Assembly (NCBI GenBank): GCA_900551655.1
Contig: URWM01000002.1
Coordinates: forward strand, 1-25,200
Direction: 5' to 3'
From: an uncultured Collinsella sp.
GTDB lineage: Bacteria > Actinomycetota > Coriobacteriia > Coriobacteriales > Coriobacteriaceae
DNA length: 25,200 bases
Below, piece after piece: positions 6,270-14,426 of this stretch. Positions within the stretch are counted from its first letter, which is position 1. Each line of letters begins with the position of its first letter. A model generated the notes under the pieces. That model saw only the letters and a program-made list of their open reading frames with translations. It did no database searches and had not been told where the DNA came from. A program made the position numbers and the translations under genes.

Positions 6270-7652
6270 ATGCACAAGGTGTATTACCAGCCTGAGGGAA
6301 TTTGGGTAGGCGACATCATGCCGTACGGCGAGGACGGCACGTTCTATCTCTATCATCAGCGTGACACGCGTAACCCCGAACCTTTCGGAGAGCCGTTTGG
6401 CTGGGCACTCGCTACGACCAAGGATTTCGTCAACTACAAGGACTTTGGCGAGAGCCTTGAGCGCGGCGGCGACGAGGAAGTCGACCAGTACATTTATGCC
6501 GGCACGGTGTTTAAGGTGGGCGACAAGTACCATGCGCTCTACACTGGTTGCAATCGCGATAAGGTCCGCGCACGTTTGATGAAGCAGGTTCTTCTTCACG
6601 CAACGAGCGACGACGCCGTCAAGTGGGAGAAGAACATCGCCGAGACGCTGCTTCCGCCCCAGGAGGGTTACGATGACCGCAACTGGCGCGATCCCTTTGT
6701 GCTTTGGGATGAGGAGAACGAGGAGTACATGCTCATCCTCGGCACGCGTGTGGGCGAGGACAAGCGTCTGATGACCGGCCGCCTGGTCAAGTTCACCTCC
6801 AAGGATCTGACCAACTGGGAGTTCCAGGGCGACTGGTGGAACCCGGGCCTGTACACCATGTTTGAGATGCCTGATCTCTTTAAGATGGGCGACTGGTGGT
6901 ACCTCGTCTTTTCCGAGTACAGCGACGGCAACAAGACCCGTTACCGCATGTCCAAGTCCATCAACGGTCCTTGGATTACCCCCGCTGACGACTCCTTCGA
7001 CGGCCGCGCGTACTACGCCGCTCGCACCGCATTCGATGGCGAGCGTCGCGTTCTCTTTGGTTGGGTTCCTACGCGTGACGAGGGCGGCGACCCCAGCTCT
7101 TACCTATGGGGTGGCACCTTTATGCCCCTCGAGATCGTTCAGCGTGCCGACGGAACGCTCGGCACCAAGCTCCCCGACAGCATGCTTGGCGCCTTTGGCG
7201 AGGCTAAGGCAGTCGAGGCCTTTGAGCTTTCCTGCGAGTCGGGCAAGGTCGAGCAGGTGCTCGCCGCGGATGCCGGTTCCACCTATATGCTCGATGCCGA
7301 CATCGAGCTCGCCGGTGACGCTGCCGGCTTCTCGGTGAAGCTTGCCGAGGACGCCGAGTCCGGTCTTGCCTATGAGTTCCGCGCCAACCTGCGTGAGGGC
7401 AAGCTCGAGTTTACGGCGGCCCCCCAGTATCCGTGGTTCCAGGTCAACAACATGGGCCTCGAGCGTCCGTTGTTCTTTAAGGGCGAGGGCACTCATCATG
7501 TGCGCCTGGTCGTTGACGACGATATCGCGACCATCTTTGTCGATGATGTTGCGCTTAACGCGCGCTTCTGCAATAAGCAGGGCCAGGGTGTGGCACTGAC
7601 GGTCACCGACGGTACGCTCAAGTGCGCAAATGCAACGATCGCGTCTCTGTAA
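6270..7652 (+). CDS. GH32-like glycoside hydrolase (beta-fructosidase clan, atypical nucleophile motif)
   Basis: This 460-residue cytoplasmic protein has no signal peptide. It is a five-bladed propeller enzyme of the GH32 type with a C-terminal beta-sandwich (from about residue 320). In place of the usual WLNDPNG it has IWVGDIMPYGEDGTFYLYHQ near the N-terminus, so Asp15 is the expected nucleophile. NWRDPF (138-143) carries the stabilising Asp141, and FEMPDLF (198-204) carries the acid/base Glu199, where ECPDLF is more usual. The ATG at 6270 is chosen for AAAGGAAG (6256-6263) just upstream; an in-frame GTG at 6252 has no such site. It is the first structural gene under operators O3 and O4, followed by a PTS permease. 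It probably cleaves a fructose-containing, perhaps phosphorylated, oligosaccharide. The substrate is inferred from neighbours only. Confidence 0.85.
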   Translation: MHKVYYQPEGIWVGDIMPYGEDGTFYLYHQRDTRNPEPFGEPFGWALATTKDFVNYKDFGESLERGGDEEVDQYIYAGTVFKVGDKYHALYTGCNRDKVRARLMKQVLLHATSDDAVKWEKNIAETLLPPQEGYDDRNWRDPFVLWDEENEEYMLILGTRVGEDKRLMTGRLVKFTSKDLTNWEFQGDWWNPGLYTMFEMPDLFKMGDWWYLVFSEYSDGNKTRYRMSKSINGPWITPADDSFDGRAYYAARTAFDGERRVLFGWVPTRDEGGDPSSYLWGGTFMPLEIVQRADGTLGTKLPDSMLGAFGEAKAVEAFELSCESGKVEQVLAADAGSTYMLDADIELAGDAAGFSVKLAEDAESGLAYEFRANLREGKLEFTAAPQYPWFQVNNMGLERPLFFKGEGTHHVRLVVDDDIATIFVDDVALNARFCNKQGQGVALTVTDGTLKCANATIASL

Positions 7653-7656
7653 TGGC

Positions 7657-7674
7657 ATCAAAACGTTTTATGAT
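7657..7674. promoter_or_regulatory. LacI-type operator O5 in the GH32-PTS gap
   Basis: ATCAAAACGTTTTATGAT is a near-palindrome with the same AAACGTTT centre. It fills much of the 45-bp gap before the PTS gene. It may let the repressor control the permease separately or act as a roadblock. Confidence 0.5.
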
Positions 7675-7697
7675 TTCGTAAGGGAATGGAGAGGAAC

Positions 7698-9149
7698 ATG
7701 GACTACAAAGTAGTGTCTCAGCAAGTCGTCGATAACGTCGGCGGTCTGGAGAACATCGAGGGTGCCACGCATTGCGTTACGCGTCTGCGTCTGGTGCTCA
7801 AGGATACGAGCAAGTACAACAAGGCCGAGCTCGAAAACATCGATGGCGTCAAGGGCGTGCTGTACAACAGCGGCCAGCTCATGATCATCTTTGGTACCGG
7901 TACCGTCAACAAGGTCTACGATGAGTTTATGGCTCTGACGGGCGTTAAGGAGATCAGCGCTTCCGAGGTCAAGGGCGCCGAGGCGGACAAGAAAGGCAAG
8001 TTCTTCTCTGTCCTCAAGGTGTTCTCGGACATCTTTATCCCCATCATTCCCGCCTTCGTCGGTGCCGCTATCATCATCGGCCTTAAGTCGCTGATCGTTG
8101 CCAACGGCCTCTTTGGCATGGAGGGCAGCCTCGCCGACCACAGCGAGTTCCTCAAGAACCTCGCAAGCTTCTTTGCCATTATTGCCACCACCTTCGACTA
8201 CCTGCCTGTCCTGGTTATGTACAGCGCGGTCAAACGTTTTGGCGGCAACCCGATCCTGGGTATCCTCGTCGGTATCGTCATGGTTCACCCGAGCCTTATG
8301 AACCGTAACGCGTTCGTTATGGATCCGTCGGGTGCTGAGTACTGGAACTTTGGTCCGCTCTCCATCCCCATGGTTGCTTTCCAGGGCGGCGTGTTCCCTG
8401 CAATCCTGACTGCCTGGTTTATGGCCAAGGTCGAAAAGATTGCCCAGAAGTACATCCCCGAGGTCGTCTCGTTTGTCTTTGTCCCGACCGTTACCCTGAT
8501 TCTTGCTAACGTTGCCCTGTTCACCGTGTTCGGCCCGCTCGGCAACCTGATCGGCGACGTCCTCGCTGGCGTAATCGATGTCCTGTACAACAGGATGGGC
8601 GTCTTTGGCGCCTTTGTCTTCGCCGCGTTCCTGCAGCCGCTCGTCGTTACCGGTACGCATCAGTTCATCCAGGGTATTGAGGCCAACCTCGTTGCCACGA
8701 CCGGCTTCAACTACATCCAGGCCATCTGGTCGGTTTCCATCATCGCCCAGGGCGGCGGCGCCATCGGCATGTACCTCATTCACAAGAAGCATTCCAAAGA
8801 GCGCAACATCTGCATGTCGTCCTTTATCCCGACGCTGGTCGGTATCTCCGAGCCCGCAATCTTTGCTGCAAACATGCGCTACTCGATCATCCCGTTCATC
8901 TGCGCTTGCATCGGTGCAGGCTGCGGCGGTGCCTTCGTGAAGCTCTTTGAGGTGCGCGCCATCGGTCAGGGTCTGACCGGCGTGCTTGGCCTGCTCATCG
9001 TCACGCCCGAGACGCTCGTGTGGTATGTGGCTGGCAATCTCATCACCTTTATCGTGCCGATCGTCTTGATCTTTGCCTACAACAAGGCAAAGGGCGTGCC
9101 GACCACTGATGAAGAGGGCGCTGGTGCTGGCTTCGATGTCAGCTTCTAG
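7698..9149 (+). CDS. PTS EIIBC permease, glucose/sucrose family
   Basis: The 483-residue protein is a phosphotransferase permease that imports and phosphorylates its sugar. The EIIB domain covers about residues 1-80, with the phosphorylated Cys26 in EGATHCVTRLRLVLKD. The EIIC domain follows from FSVLKVFSDIFIPIIPAFVGA, with about ten hydrophobic segments and the signature VGISEPAIFAAN near residue 380. No EIIA domain is attached, so a separate EIIA must serve it, as for many sucrose permeases. The ATG at 7698 is preferred over 7686 because GGAG (7688-7691) lies upstream. Flanking GH32-type genes make sucrose or a related fructoside the likely substrate. It lies 45 bp after the GH32-like gene and is followed by a terminator. 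Confidence 0.92.
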   Translation: MDYKVVSQQVVDNVGGLENIEGATHCVTRLRLVLKDTSKYNKAELENIDGVKGVLYNSGQLMIIFGTGTVNKVYDEFMALTGVKEISASEVKGAEADKKGKFFSVLKVFSDIFIPIIPAFVGAAIIIGLKSLIVANGLFGMEGSLADHSEFLKNLASFFAIIATTFDYLPVLVMYSAVKRFGGNPILGILVGIVMVHPSLMNRNAFVMDPSGAEYWNFGPLSIPMVAFQGGVFPAILTAWFMAKVEKIAQKYIPEVVSFVFVPTVTLILANVALFTVFGPLGNLIGDVLAGVIDVLYNRMGVFGAFVFAAFLQPLVVTGTHQFIQGIEANLVATTGFNYIQAIWSVSIIAQGGGAIGMYLIHKKHSKERNICMSSFIPTLVGISEPAIFAANMRYSIIPFICACIGAGCGGAFVKLFEVRAIGQGLTGVLGLLIVTPETLVWYVAGNLITFIVPIVLIFAYNKAKGVPTTDEEGAGAGFDVSF

Positions 9150-9185
9150 TTGAGCCGTTCAGCGTAATCTGAGGATAAGTCCATT

Positions 9186-9229
9186 TGGGGAAGGGCGTTC
9201 GACTCGTGTGAGTCGAGCGTCCTTCCCCA
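9186..9229 (+). terminator. Hairpin terminator after the PTS gene
   Basis: TGGGGAAGG...CCTTCCCCA encloses an inner stem TTCGACTC/GAGTCGA with a GTGT loop, giving a long stable hairpin 36 bp after the PTS stop. No T-tract follows, so termination may be partial and allow read-through to scrB. Confidence 0.65.
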
Positions 9230-9250
9230 TAGACGAGAAAGTCAACGGCG

Positions 9251-10693
9251 ATGTTTAATCAAAAAAATAAGGTGACACGCGCGGACTATGAGCAGTGGCG
9301 TGCCGGACAGGATGAGACGGCGGGTCGCATCGCGTCCGACCCCGATAGGCTCCTGTTCCATGTGGAGCCTGAGCTTGGCTGGCTCAACGACCCCAACGGT
9401 TTGGTGCAGATCGGTGATACGTATCACATCTATCACCAATACGATCCATTCGATGCTGCGCATGGCGGTCCAGTGCTTTGGAATCATCTGACAACAAAGG
9501 ATTTTGTGACGTACGAGAATCGCGGCCCTGTGCTGTTCCCCGATTCCGATTTGGATTCGAGCGGAGCGTATTCTGGTTCTGCCTTTGTACACGACGGCAA
9601 GATTCACTACTTCTATACCGGCAACGTCAAGCATTTTGACCGCGATGATTACGACTACGTGTTGACGGGCCGTGAGCAAAACCAGATTCATGTGGTTGCC
9701 GAGAACCCCGACGAATTGGGCGAGAAGCGCATAGCTGTTGGGCCGGTCGATTACCCCGACGATATCGGTGCGCACGTGCGTGATCCCAAAATCCTTGAAC
9801 ACGATGGTATCTACTACATGGTTCTGGGCGCTCGTACGAAAGACGACCGCGGCTGCGTGCTTGTCTATACCTCGAGCGATTTAGAGGACTGGAGCTATGC
9901 GACGCGCATTGAGTTGGGCGAGAAGTTTGGCTTTATGTGGGAGTGCCCCGATCTGTTTGAGCTCGATGGTGAGCTTATTCTCGTTTGCTGTCCGCAGGGT
10001 GTGTCCGCCGATGGATGGCGTTACCGCAATCCGCACCAGTGCGTGTGGTTTCCCATCGAGGCCGATTGGGAGGCGCCGAGTTTTAAGATCGCCGGGCAGG
10101 GCATGCCCCCGATGGTCGATGCCGGCTTTGATTTCTACGCACCGCAGTCCTTTGAGGATGCTGCGGGTCGGCGTTTGATGATCGGGTGGTCGGGTTGTCC
10201 CGATGCGACGGCAAAAAGCCCGACGGTGGCACGCGGGTGGCAGTGCGCGTTGACGGTGCCGAGAGAACTGAGCATGCGCGATGGTAAGCTCTGTCAGCAG
10301 CCGGTGCACGAGATTGAGAGGATGCGCGGCGACTGCGTTTGCGCGACAGGCGGTGAAACCGTTGAGGAGCCGGGCCGCCTGTTTGATCTTGTGGTTTCCT
10401 GTGAGGGCGCCCAGGTGATCGAGCTCGAAATCCGCAAGGGTGTCTTTGTGCGCTATGCAGACGGGATGCTTACCCTCGACATGGGTGACGAAGGCTATGG
10501 GCGCGACCAGAGGTCGATCGAGCTCAGCGAGCTTCGCGACCTGCGCGTGCTTTCGGACACTACGATGGTCGAGATTTTTGCAAATGGCGGCGAGGCAGCA
10601 CTTACGAGCCGTACCTATTCGCCGGCGGTTCCGGCGATGGAGCTGCACGCCGAGGGTGCGGTATCGATGAATTTCTACCGCCTCGTGCATTAA
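9251..10693 (+). CDS. scrB: Sucrose-6-phosphate hydrolase / beta-fructofuranosidase (GH32)
   Basis: This 480-residue protein has all classical GH32 motifs: WLNDPNG at 44-50 (nucleophile Asp47), GAYSGSAF at 105-112, HVRDPK at 175-180 (stabiliser Asp178) and MWECPDLF at 229-236 (acid/base Glu231). The C-terminal sandwich includes VEIFANGGEAALTSR. No signal peptide is present, so it acts in the cytoplasm on sugar phosphorylated by the PTS, cleaving sucrose-6-phosphate to glucose-6-phosphate and fructose. The length matches ScrB/SacA. The ribosome site is weak (GAGAAAG upstream of the ATG at 9251), which suggests modest translation. It follows the PTS gene in the same direction, beyond a hairpin, and has no clear operator of its own. 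Confidence 0.94.
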   Translation: MFNQKNKVTRADYEQWRAGQDETAGRIASDPDRLLFHVEPELGWLNDPNGLVQIGDTYHIYHQYDPFDAAHGGPVLWNHLTTKDFVTYENRGPVLFPDSDLDSSGAYSGSAFVHDGKIHYFYTGNVKHFDRDDYDYVLTGREQNQIHVVAENPDELGEKRIAVGPVDYPDDIGAHVRDPKILEHDGIYYMVLGARTKDDRGCVLVYTSSDLEDWSYATRIELGEKFGFMWECPDLFELDGELILVCCPQGVSADGWRYRNPHQCVWFPIEADWEAPSFKIAGQGMPPMVDAGFDFYAPQSFEDAAGRRLMIGWSGCPDATAKSPTVARGWQCALTVPRELSMRDGKLCQQPVHEIERMRGDCVCATGGETVEEPGRLFDLVVSCEGAQVIELEIRKGVFVRYADGMLTLDMGDEGYGRDQRSIELSELRDLRVLSDTTMVEIFANGGEAALTSRTYSPAVPAMELHAEGAVSMNFYRLVH

Positions 10694-10844
10694 CCGTGCA
10701 TGGAGTACGATTGGACTTGCTGGGCGGAATGTGTCGCAGTTACCGCGGCCAGCTACCGTTTATCGCGTATAGCGACCGTTTGCGGAATAAGTAACACTCC
10801 TTAATAAACCGTGTAGAATCTCAGGATGCACGGAGTTTTCCAGG

Positions 10845-10883
10845 GAGACGCTGTCCTTTGTTGTGTGCAAGGGGCGGCGTCTC
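10845..10883 (+). promoter_or_regulatory. Leader hairpin upstream of degV
   Basis: GAGACGC pairs with GCGTCTC and CCTTTG with CAAGG in the loop-proximal part, followed by TTT. A -10-like TAGAAT lies at 10814-10819. This may be a leaky leader terminator or a structured 5' leader for degV, whose ATG is 85 bp further on. Confidence 0.35.
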
Positions 10884-10968
10884 TTTGGCGCTTGGACGCC
10901 GTTGTGCAACAGTGCGGCGGCGCGTGCCATGTATTGAAAAGCCATTGTTGAGATGGGTCGTGATAATA

Positions 10969-11823
10969 ATGGGCAAGTACGTAATCGTGGTTGAGTCTGG
11001 GTCGGATGTGACGCCGGAGCTTTGCGAGCGCTACGGCATCGTGCGCGTGCCCATGCATGTCACGATTGGTGACGAGACCGTCGAGGACGGCTCCATCGAT
11101 CCGCTTGAGATTTACTCGCGCTGCAACGAGTTTGGTGTGATGCCCAAGACCAGCGGCTGTGCGCCGGCAGATTTTGCGCACGTATATGACCGTATCCATG
11201 CCGAGCAGCCCGACGCGACTATTCTGCATCTCGCGTATTCCGAGGCAACGACCTGCTCCCATCAATCATCGAAGATCGCCGCCAAGGGTCGCGACTACGT
11301 CTACTCCATGGACACGCGTTTTGTCTCGGTGGGCCAGTCGCTCGTTGTCGTCGAGACCGCCAAATACATCGAGGCTCACCCCGATGCCACCGTCGACGAG
11401 ATCTTCGCCTTCGCGAACTCCGTCATGGACCGCGTGCTGCTGGGCTTTGTTCCTACGGACCTTGCCTTCCTTAAGGCGGGCGGTCGCTTGTCCAACGTCG
11501 CGTTCCTGGGCGCCCATCTGCTCAAGATTAAGCCCTGCATTGAGGTAACGGGCGGCAAGTTCGTGGCAACCAAGAAGTTCCGCGGCTCTATGCTCAAGTG
11601 CGCCCGCGCCTTTATTGATCACATGGTTGCCAAGGGCGAGATTGACTACTCGCACATTGGCCTGGCGTATTCGGTAGGTCTTTCCGAGGAGCTGCGCGAC
11701 GACATGGAAGTCTATGCACACGATCTTGGCTTTAAGGACATTACCTGGACTCAGGTCGGCGGCGTCATCTCGAGCCATTGCGGCCCGACCGCCTTCGGCG
11801 CGGTGCTCACGCTTAAGGCGTAA
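10969..11823 (+). CDS. DegV family protein (fatty-acid-binding)
   Basis: This 284-residue protein has the DegV two-domain layout. It begins YVIVVESGSDVTPELCERYGI and contains the conserved PKTSGCAPADF (residues about 61-71), the SMDTRFVSVGQ segment and the second-domain motif FLKAGGRLSN. It ends VGGVISSHCGPTAFG. Members bind a single fatty acid; some (FakB) present it to a fatty-acid kinase for phospholipid synthesis. No fakA partner is seen here. The ATG at 10969 is chosen because the family's beta-strand starts there. An upstream in-frame start at 10858 would add about 37 residues of leader that do not resemble DegV. Only a weak purine stretch (GAGATGGG) precedes the ATG. Confidence 0.92.
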   Translation: MGKYVIVVESGSDVTPELCERYGIVRVPMHVTIGDETVEDGSIDPLEIYSRCNEFGVMPKTSGCAPADFAHVYDRIHAEQPDATILHLAYSEATTCSHQSSKIAAKGRDYVYSMDTRFVSVGQSLVVVETAKYIEAHPDATVDEIFAFANSVMDRVLLGFVPTDLAFLKAGGRLSNVAFLGAHLLKIKPCIEVTGGKFVATKKFRGSMLKCARAFIDHMVAKGEIDYSHIGLAYSVGLSEELRDDMEVYAHDLGFKDITWTQVGGVISSHCGPTAFGAVLTLKA

Positions 11824-11853
11824 GGCCTGGAGTCTATCGATTTCTATTGCCTC

Positions 11854-11891
11854 GGCGGTGGGCGGGTTGTGACAACCTTCCCGCCGCTTTT
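11854..11891 (+). terminator. Intrinsic terminator after degV
   Basis: GGCGGTGGGCGGGTTGT folds back on ACAACC..CCCGCCGC and is followed by TTTT (11888-11891). It lies 30 bp after the degV stop and so separates degV from pflA. Confidence 0.75.
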
Positions 11892-12009
11892 GTGTGGGGC
11901 CAAATAGAACAATCCAATTGACCACTAAACCGTTTCACCATCATGCGTATGGGCTAGAATGGCTCTGGCATTTATGTGACTAAAACCAATGAGAGGCAAG
12001 GTAGCGGGA

Positions 12010-12828
12010 ATGGCTGAAATGACGCTCGAGGGTGTGGACGCTCGTCCCGAGGACTCCGCGTTTGCCCTGGGCCGCGTACATTCGATTGAAACCATGGGTA
12101 CGGTCGACGGACCCGGCATCCGCTTCGTAGTGTTTGTCCAAGGCTGTCCCATGCGCTGTGCGTATTGCCACAATCCCGATACCTGGTCGGTCAACGGCGG
12201 CACGATGGTGACCGTCGAGCACCTCATGGATGAGTTCCAGAGTAACCACGAGTTCTATCGCAGCGGCGGAATTACGGTTTCGGGCGGCGAGCCGCTTCTG
12301 CAGCCCGAGTTTTTGGCCGACCTGTTCCGTGCAATGCACAACAACCTCGATGGCCGCGTGCATACCTGCTTGGATAGCTGCGGCTATGCGTTCGATCCCG
12401 CGCATCCCGAGAAGTTCGATGCCGTACTCAACGAGACCGATATGGTGCTGCTCGACATTAAGCACGCCGATCCCGTCGAGCATAAAAAGCTGACCGGTTG
12501 CGATCCCGCACGCATTCTGGCGTTTGGTGATGAGCTCGCGCGTCGCAAGATTAAGGTCGTTATCCGCCACGTGGTGGTGCCGGGCATTACCGACACGGTG
12601 GAGGAGTGCGAGGCGCTCGGTCGCTTGATTGCCCCGTGGCATAACGTGGTCGGCCTGGAGATCCTGCCGTATCACACCATGGGTGTCGTCAAATACGAGC
12701 AGTTGGGGATTCCCTATAAGCTTGAGGGCGTGCCCCAGATGGATACCGCGCGCATGCCCGAGCTGCGCAACGCCGTTATGGCCGGCATGAGAAAGCGCCG
12801 TGCGGAGCTCAGGTCGGCCATCGGCTAA
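12010..12828 (+). CDS. pflA: Pyruvate formate-lyase activating enzyme (radical SAM)
   Basis: This 272-residue radical-SAM protein has the PflA signature GCPMRCAYCHNPDTW, with cluster ligands Cys46, Cys50 and Cys53. Also present are the family motifs MGTVDGPGIRFVVF, GGITVSGGEPLLQPEF, HTCLDSCG and DMVLLDIKH, and the C-terminal NVVGLEILPYHTMGVVKYEQLG. The enzyme uses SAM and a 4Fe-4S cluster to abstract hydrogen from the PFL glycine; here that glycine is Gly58 of the separate small subunit at 4521. AAGG (11998-12001) favours the ATG at 12010 over the in-frame ATG at 11989. TAGAAT at 11955-11960 is a possible -10. It lies 7.2 kb from the PFL genes and outside their operon. Confidence 0.96.
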   Translation: MAEMTLEGVDARPEDSAFALGRVHSIETMGTVDGPGIRFVVFVQGCPMRCAYCHNPDTWSVNGGTMVTVEHLMDEFQSNHEFYRSGGITVSGGEPLLQPEFLADLFRAMHNNLDGRVHTCLDSCGYAFDPAHPEKFDAVLNETDMVLLDIKHADPVEHKKLTGCDPARILAFGDELARRKIKVVIRHVVVPGITDTVEECEALGRLIAPWHNVVGLEILPYHTMGVVKYEQLGIPYKLEGVPQMDTARMPELRNAVMAGMRKRRAELRSAIG

Positions 12829-12954
12829 CAAGCTATTTTTGCCCCTTTATGATACCCGAGCTGTACTGGCCTAACGGCTTGGTGCTGACGCGGTTGAGCC
12901 AAAATGCTGGTACCATACCGTGGATAAGCAATTTGCACGGATTTGGGGGATGGC

Positions 12955-13695
12955 ATGGCAACCATCGCGATCATAGGCGCACTCGAAAAAGAGGTTGCGC
13001 AGATTAAAGAAGAACTGAACGGCGCTCGTGTGGCACAAGAGGCGGGCTTGACCGTTGTCAGCGGCGAGCTCGACGGTTTGTCCGTTGTTGCTACGACCGC
13101 TGGCATGGGAACCGTAAACGCCGCGGCGGCAACGCAGCATCTCATCAGCAAATACGCCCCGCAGGCCGTTGTGTTTTCGGGTATTGCGGGCGGCCTAAAC
13201 CCTAAACTCCATATTAACGACGTGGTTATAGGCAAGTGCCTGCGCTATCTGGATACCGATACGGCACTCATCGCCGAGTCCGCGCCGGGGCTCGAGGAGT
13301 TTGCCTCGACGCCGGCGTTGGTTGATGTTGCCGCCGCCGTGCTTGCCGAGCATGGATTTGTGGATACCTCGGCGGATGAGAATTCTGCGGAGAAGGACCC
13401 CAAGCAGTTCCTGTGTGGCACTATCGCCACGGGTGACCGCTTTGTTACGGGTGACGCCATGCGTAACGCTGCGATTGAGGCCACGCATGCCGATTGCGTC
13501 GAGATGGAGGGCGCGGCAATTGCGCACATCGCGGCCAAGAATGGTGTCGATTGCCTGGTGCTGCGCGCTATCAGCGATAATTGCGACGAGGCATATGACG
13601 CGTTTTGCGAGCGCGAGTTCGATCTGGACGAGTACGCTCGCACCGCGAGCGGTATCACGCTTGACATCGTTCGTCGTATCGCCGCCGCGCAATAG
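12955..13695 (+). CDS. mtnN: 5'-methylthioadenosine/S-adenosylhomocysteine nucleosidase
   Basis: This 246-residue enzyme removes adenine from MTA and SAH (and usually 5'-deoxyadenosine). IIGALEKEVAQI at 6-17 supplies the catalytic Glu13, CVEMEGAAIAH is the substrate-binding motif and AISDNCD carries the catalytic Asp. The central VVFSGIAGGL is also typical. The ATG at 12955 has GGGGGA (12945-12950) 4 nt upstream. It directly follows pflA. Radical-SAM enzymes release 5'-deoxyadenosine, which MTA/SAH nucleosidases can clear, so the adjacency may be functional; that is an inference. Confidence 0.94.
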   Translation: MATIAIIGALEKEVAQIKEELNGARVAQEAGLTVVSGELDGLSVVATTAGMGTVNAAAATQHLISKYAPQAVVFSGIAGGLNPKLHINDVVIGKCLRYLDTDTALIAESAPGLEEFASTPALVDVAAAVLAEHGFVDTSADENSAEKDPKQFLCGTIATGDRFVTGDAMRNAAIEATHADCVEMEGAAIAHIAAKNGVDCLVLRAISDNCDEAYDAFCEREFDLDEYARTASGITLDIVRRIAAAQ

Positions 13696-13734
13696 CACGC
13701 CCGTTTTGTAAGAACCTACGACCAAGGAGTGTCC

Positions 13735-14325
13735 ATGGCCGATTCCATTAACTACCAGCTTGCCAAGTTCGTTGCCAGCTATGGCAAGGTTTCGCAGATT
13801 CCCGAGTCCACCTGCCCCGAGGTGAGCTTCGTCGGCCGCTCCAACGTGGGCAAGTCGTCGATCATGAACAAGCTTTTTGGCCGCAAAAACCTGGTCAAGG
13901 TTTCGAGCACGCCGGGCAAGACGAGTAACATCAACTTCTTTGAGGCTGACGACGTGCACTTCGTCGACCTGCCGGGCTATGGTTTCGCCCGTCGTTCCAA
14001 GGCCGAGCGCGACCGTTGGGCCGAGCTCATCGGCGACTTCTTCGACTCCGAGCGCAGCTTTAACCTGGTTGTATCGCTGGTGGACATTCGCCACGACCCG
14101 AGCAAGCTCGACCATGACATGATCGACTACCTGCAGGGCAACGAGTTCAACTTTATCGTCTGCCTCACCAAGGCCGACAAGCTCAGCCGCACCCAACAGG
14201 CCCGCCAGGCAGCAGCCATCAAAAAGCAGCTCAACGTCCCGGCCGAGAACGTGATCATCACAAGCTCCCAGACCGGTACCGGCATCGACGAGCTCAAGCG
14301 CCGCATTGCCGAGGCTTGCCTCTAA
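13735..14325 (+). CDS. engB: Ribosome biogenesis GTP-binding protein EngB (YsxC/YihA)
   Basis: The 196-residue GTPase has all five G motifs: GRSNVGKSS at 34-42 (P-loop), STPGKT (switch I threonine), DLPGYGFA (G3), TKADK (G4) and SSQTGTG (G5). Length and order match EngB/YsxC, which acts in large ribosomal subunit assembly. AAGGAG (13724-13729) is 5 nt before the ATG at 13735. It lies 39 bp after mtnN and is probably co-transcribed with it. The perfect hairpin 36 bp downstream, followed by a T-run, may terminate the transcript. Confidence 0.96.
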   Translation: MADSINYQLAKFVASYGKVSQIPESTCPEVSFVGRSNVGKSSIMNKLFGRKNLVKVSSTPGKTSNINFFEADDVHFVDLPGYGFARRSKAERDRWAELIGDFFDSERSFNLVVSLVDIRHDPSKLDHDMIDYLQGNEFNFIVCLTKADKLSRTQQARQAAAIKKQLNVPAENVIITSSQTGTGIDELKRRIAEACL

Positions 14326-14361
14326 TAAGGGCTCTTGGCAGGCAATAGTTTGCATCTATCT

Positions 14362-14411
14362 ATATCACCCCAGTGATAGTTATTGCTACACTATCACTGG
14401 GGTGATATTTT
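14362..14411. promoter_or_regulatory. Paired palindromic operators / 19-bp perfect hairpin before the toxin-antitoxin-like pair
   Basis: ATATCACCCCAGTGATAGT (14362-14380) is the exact reverse complement of 14390-14408. Each arm is also a palindrome of its own: TATCAC-CCCA-GTGATA (14363-14378) and TATCAC-TGGG-GTGATA (14392-14407), centred 29 bp apart. TTTTT follows the right arm. It can therefore be two operator sites for the downstream HTH protein and also an intrinsic terminator for engB. Confidence 0.75.
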
Positions 14412-14426
14412 TGTTTGGAGGTCGAT

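Noticed and set aside
10755..10781. ACCGTTT direct repeats upstream of degV as further LacI operators
   Set aside because: The two copies share only seven bases and lack the AAACGTTT centre and TTGACA half seen in the five operator candidates.
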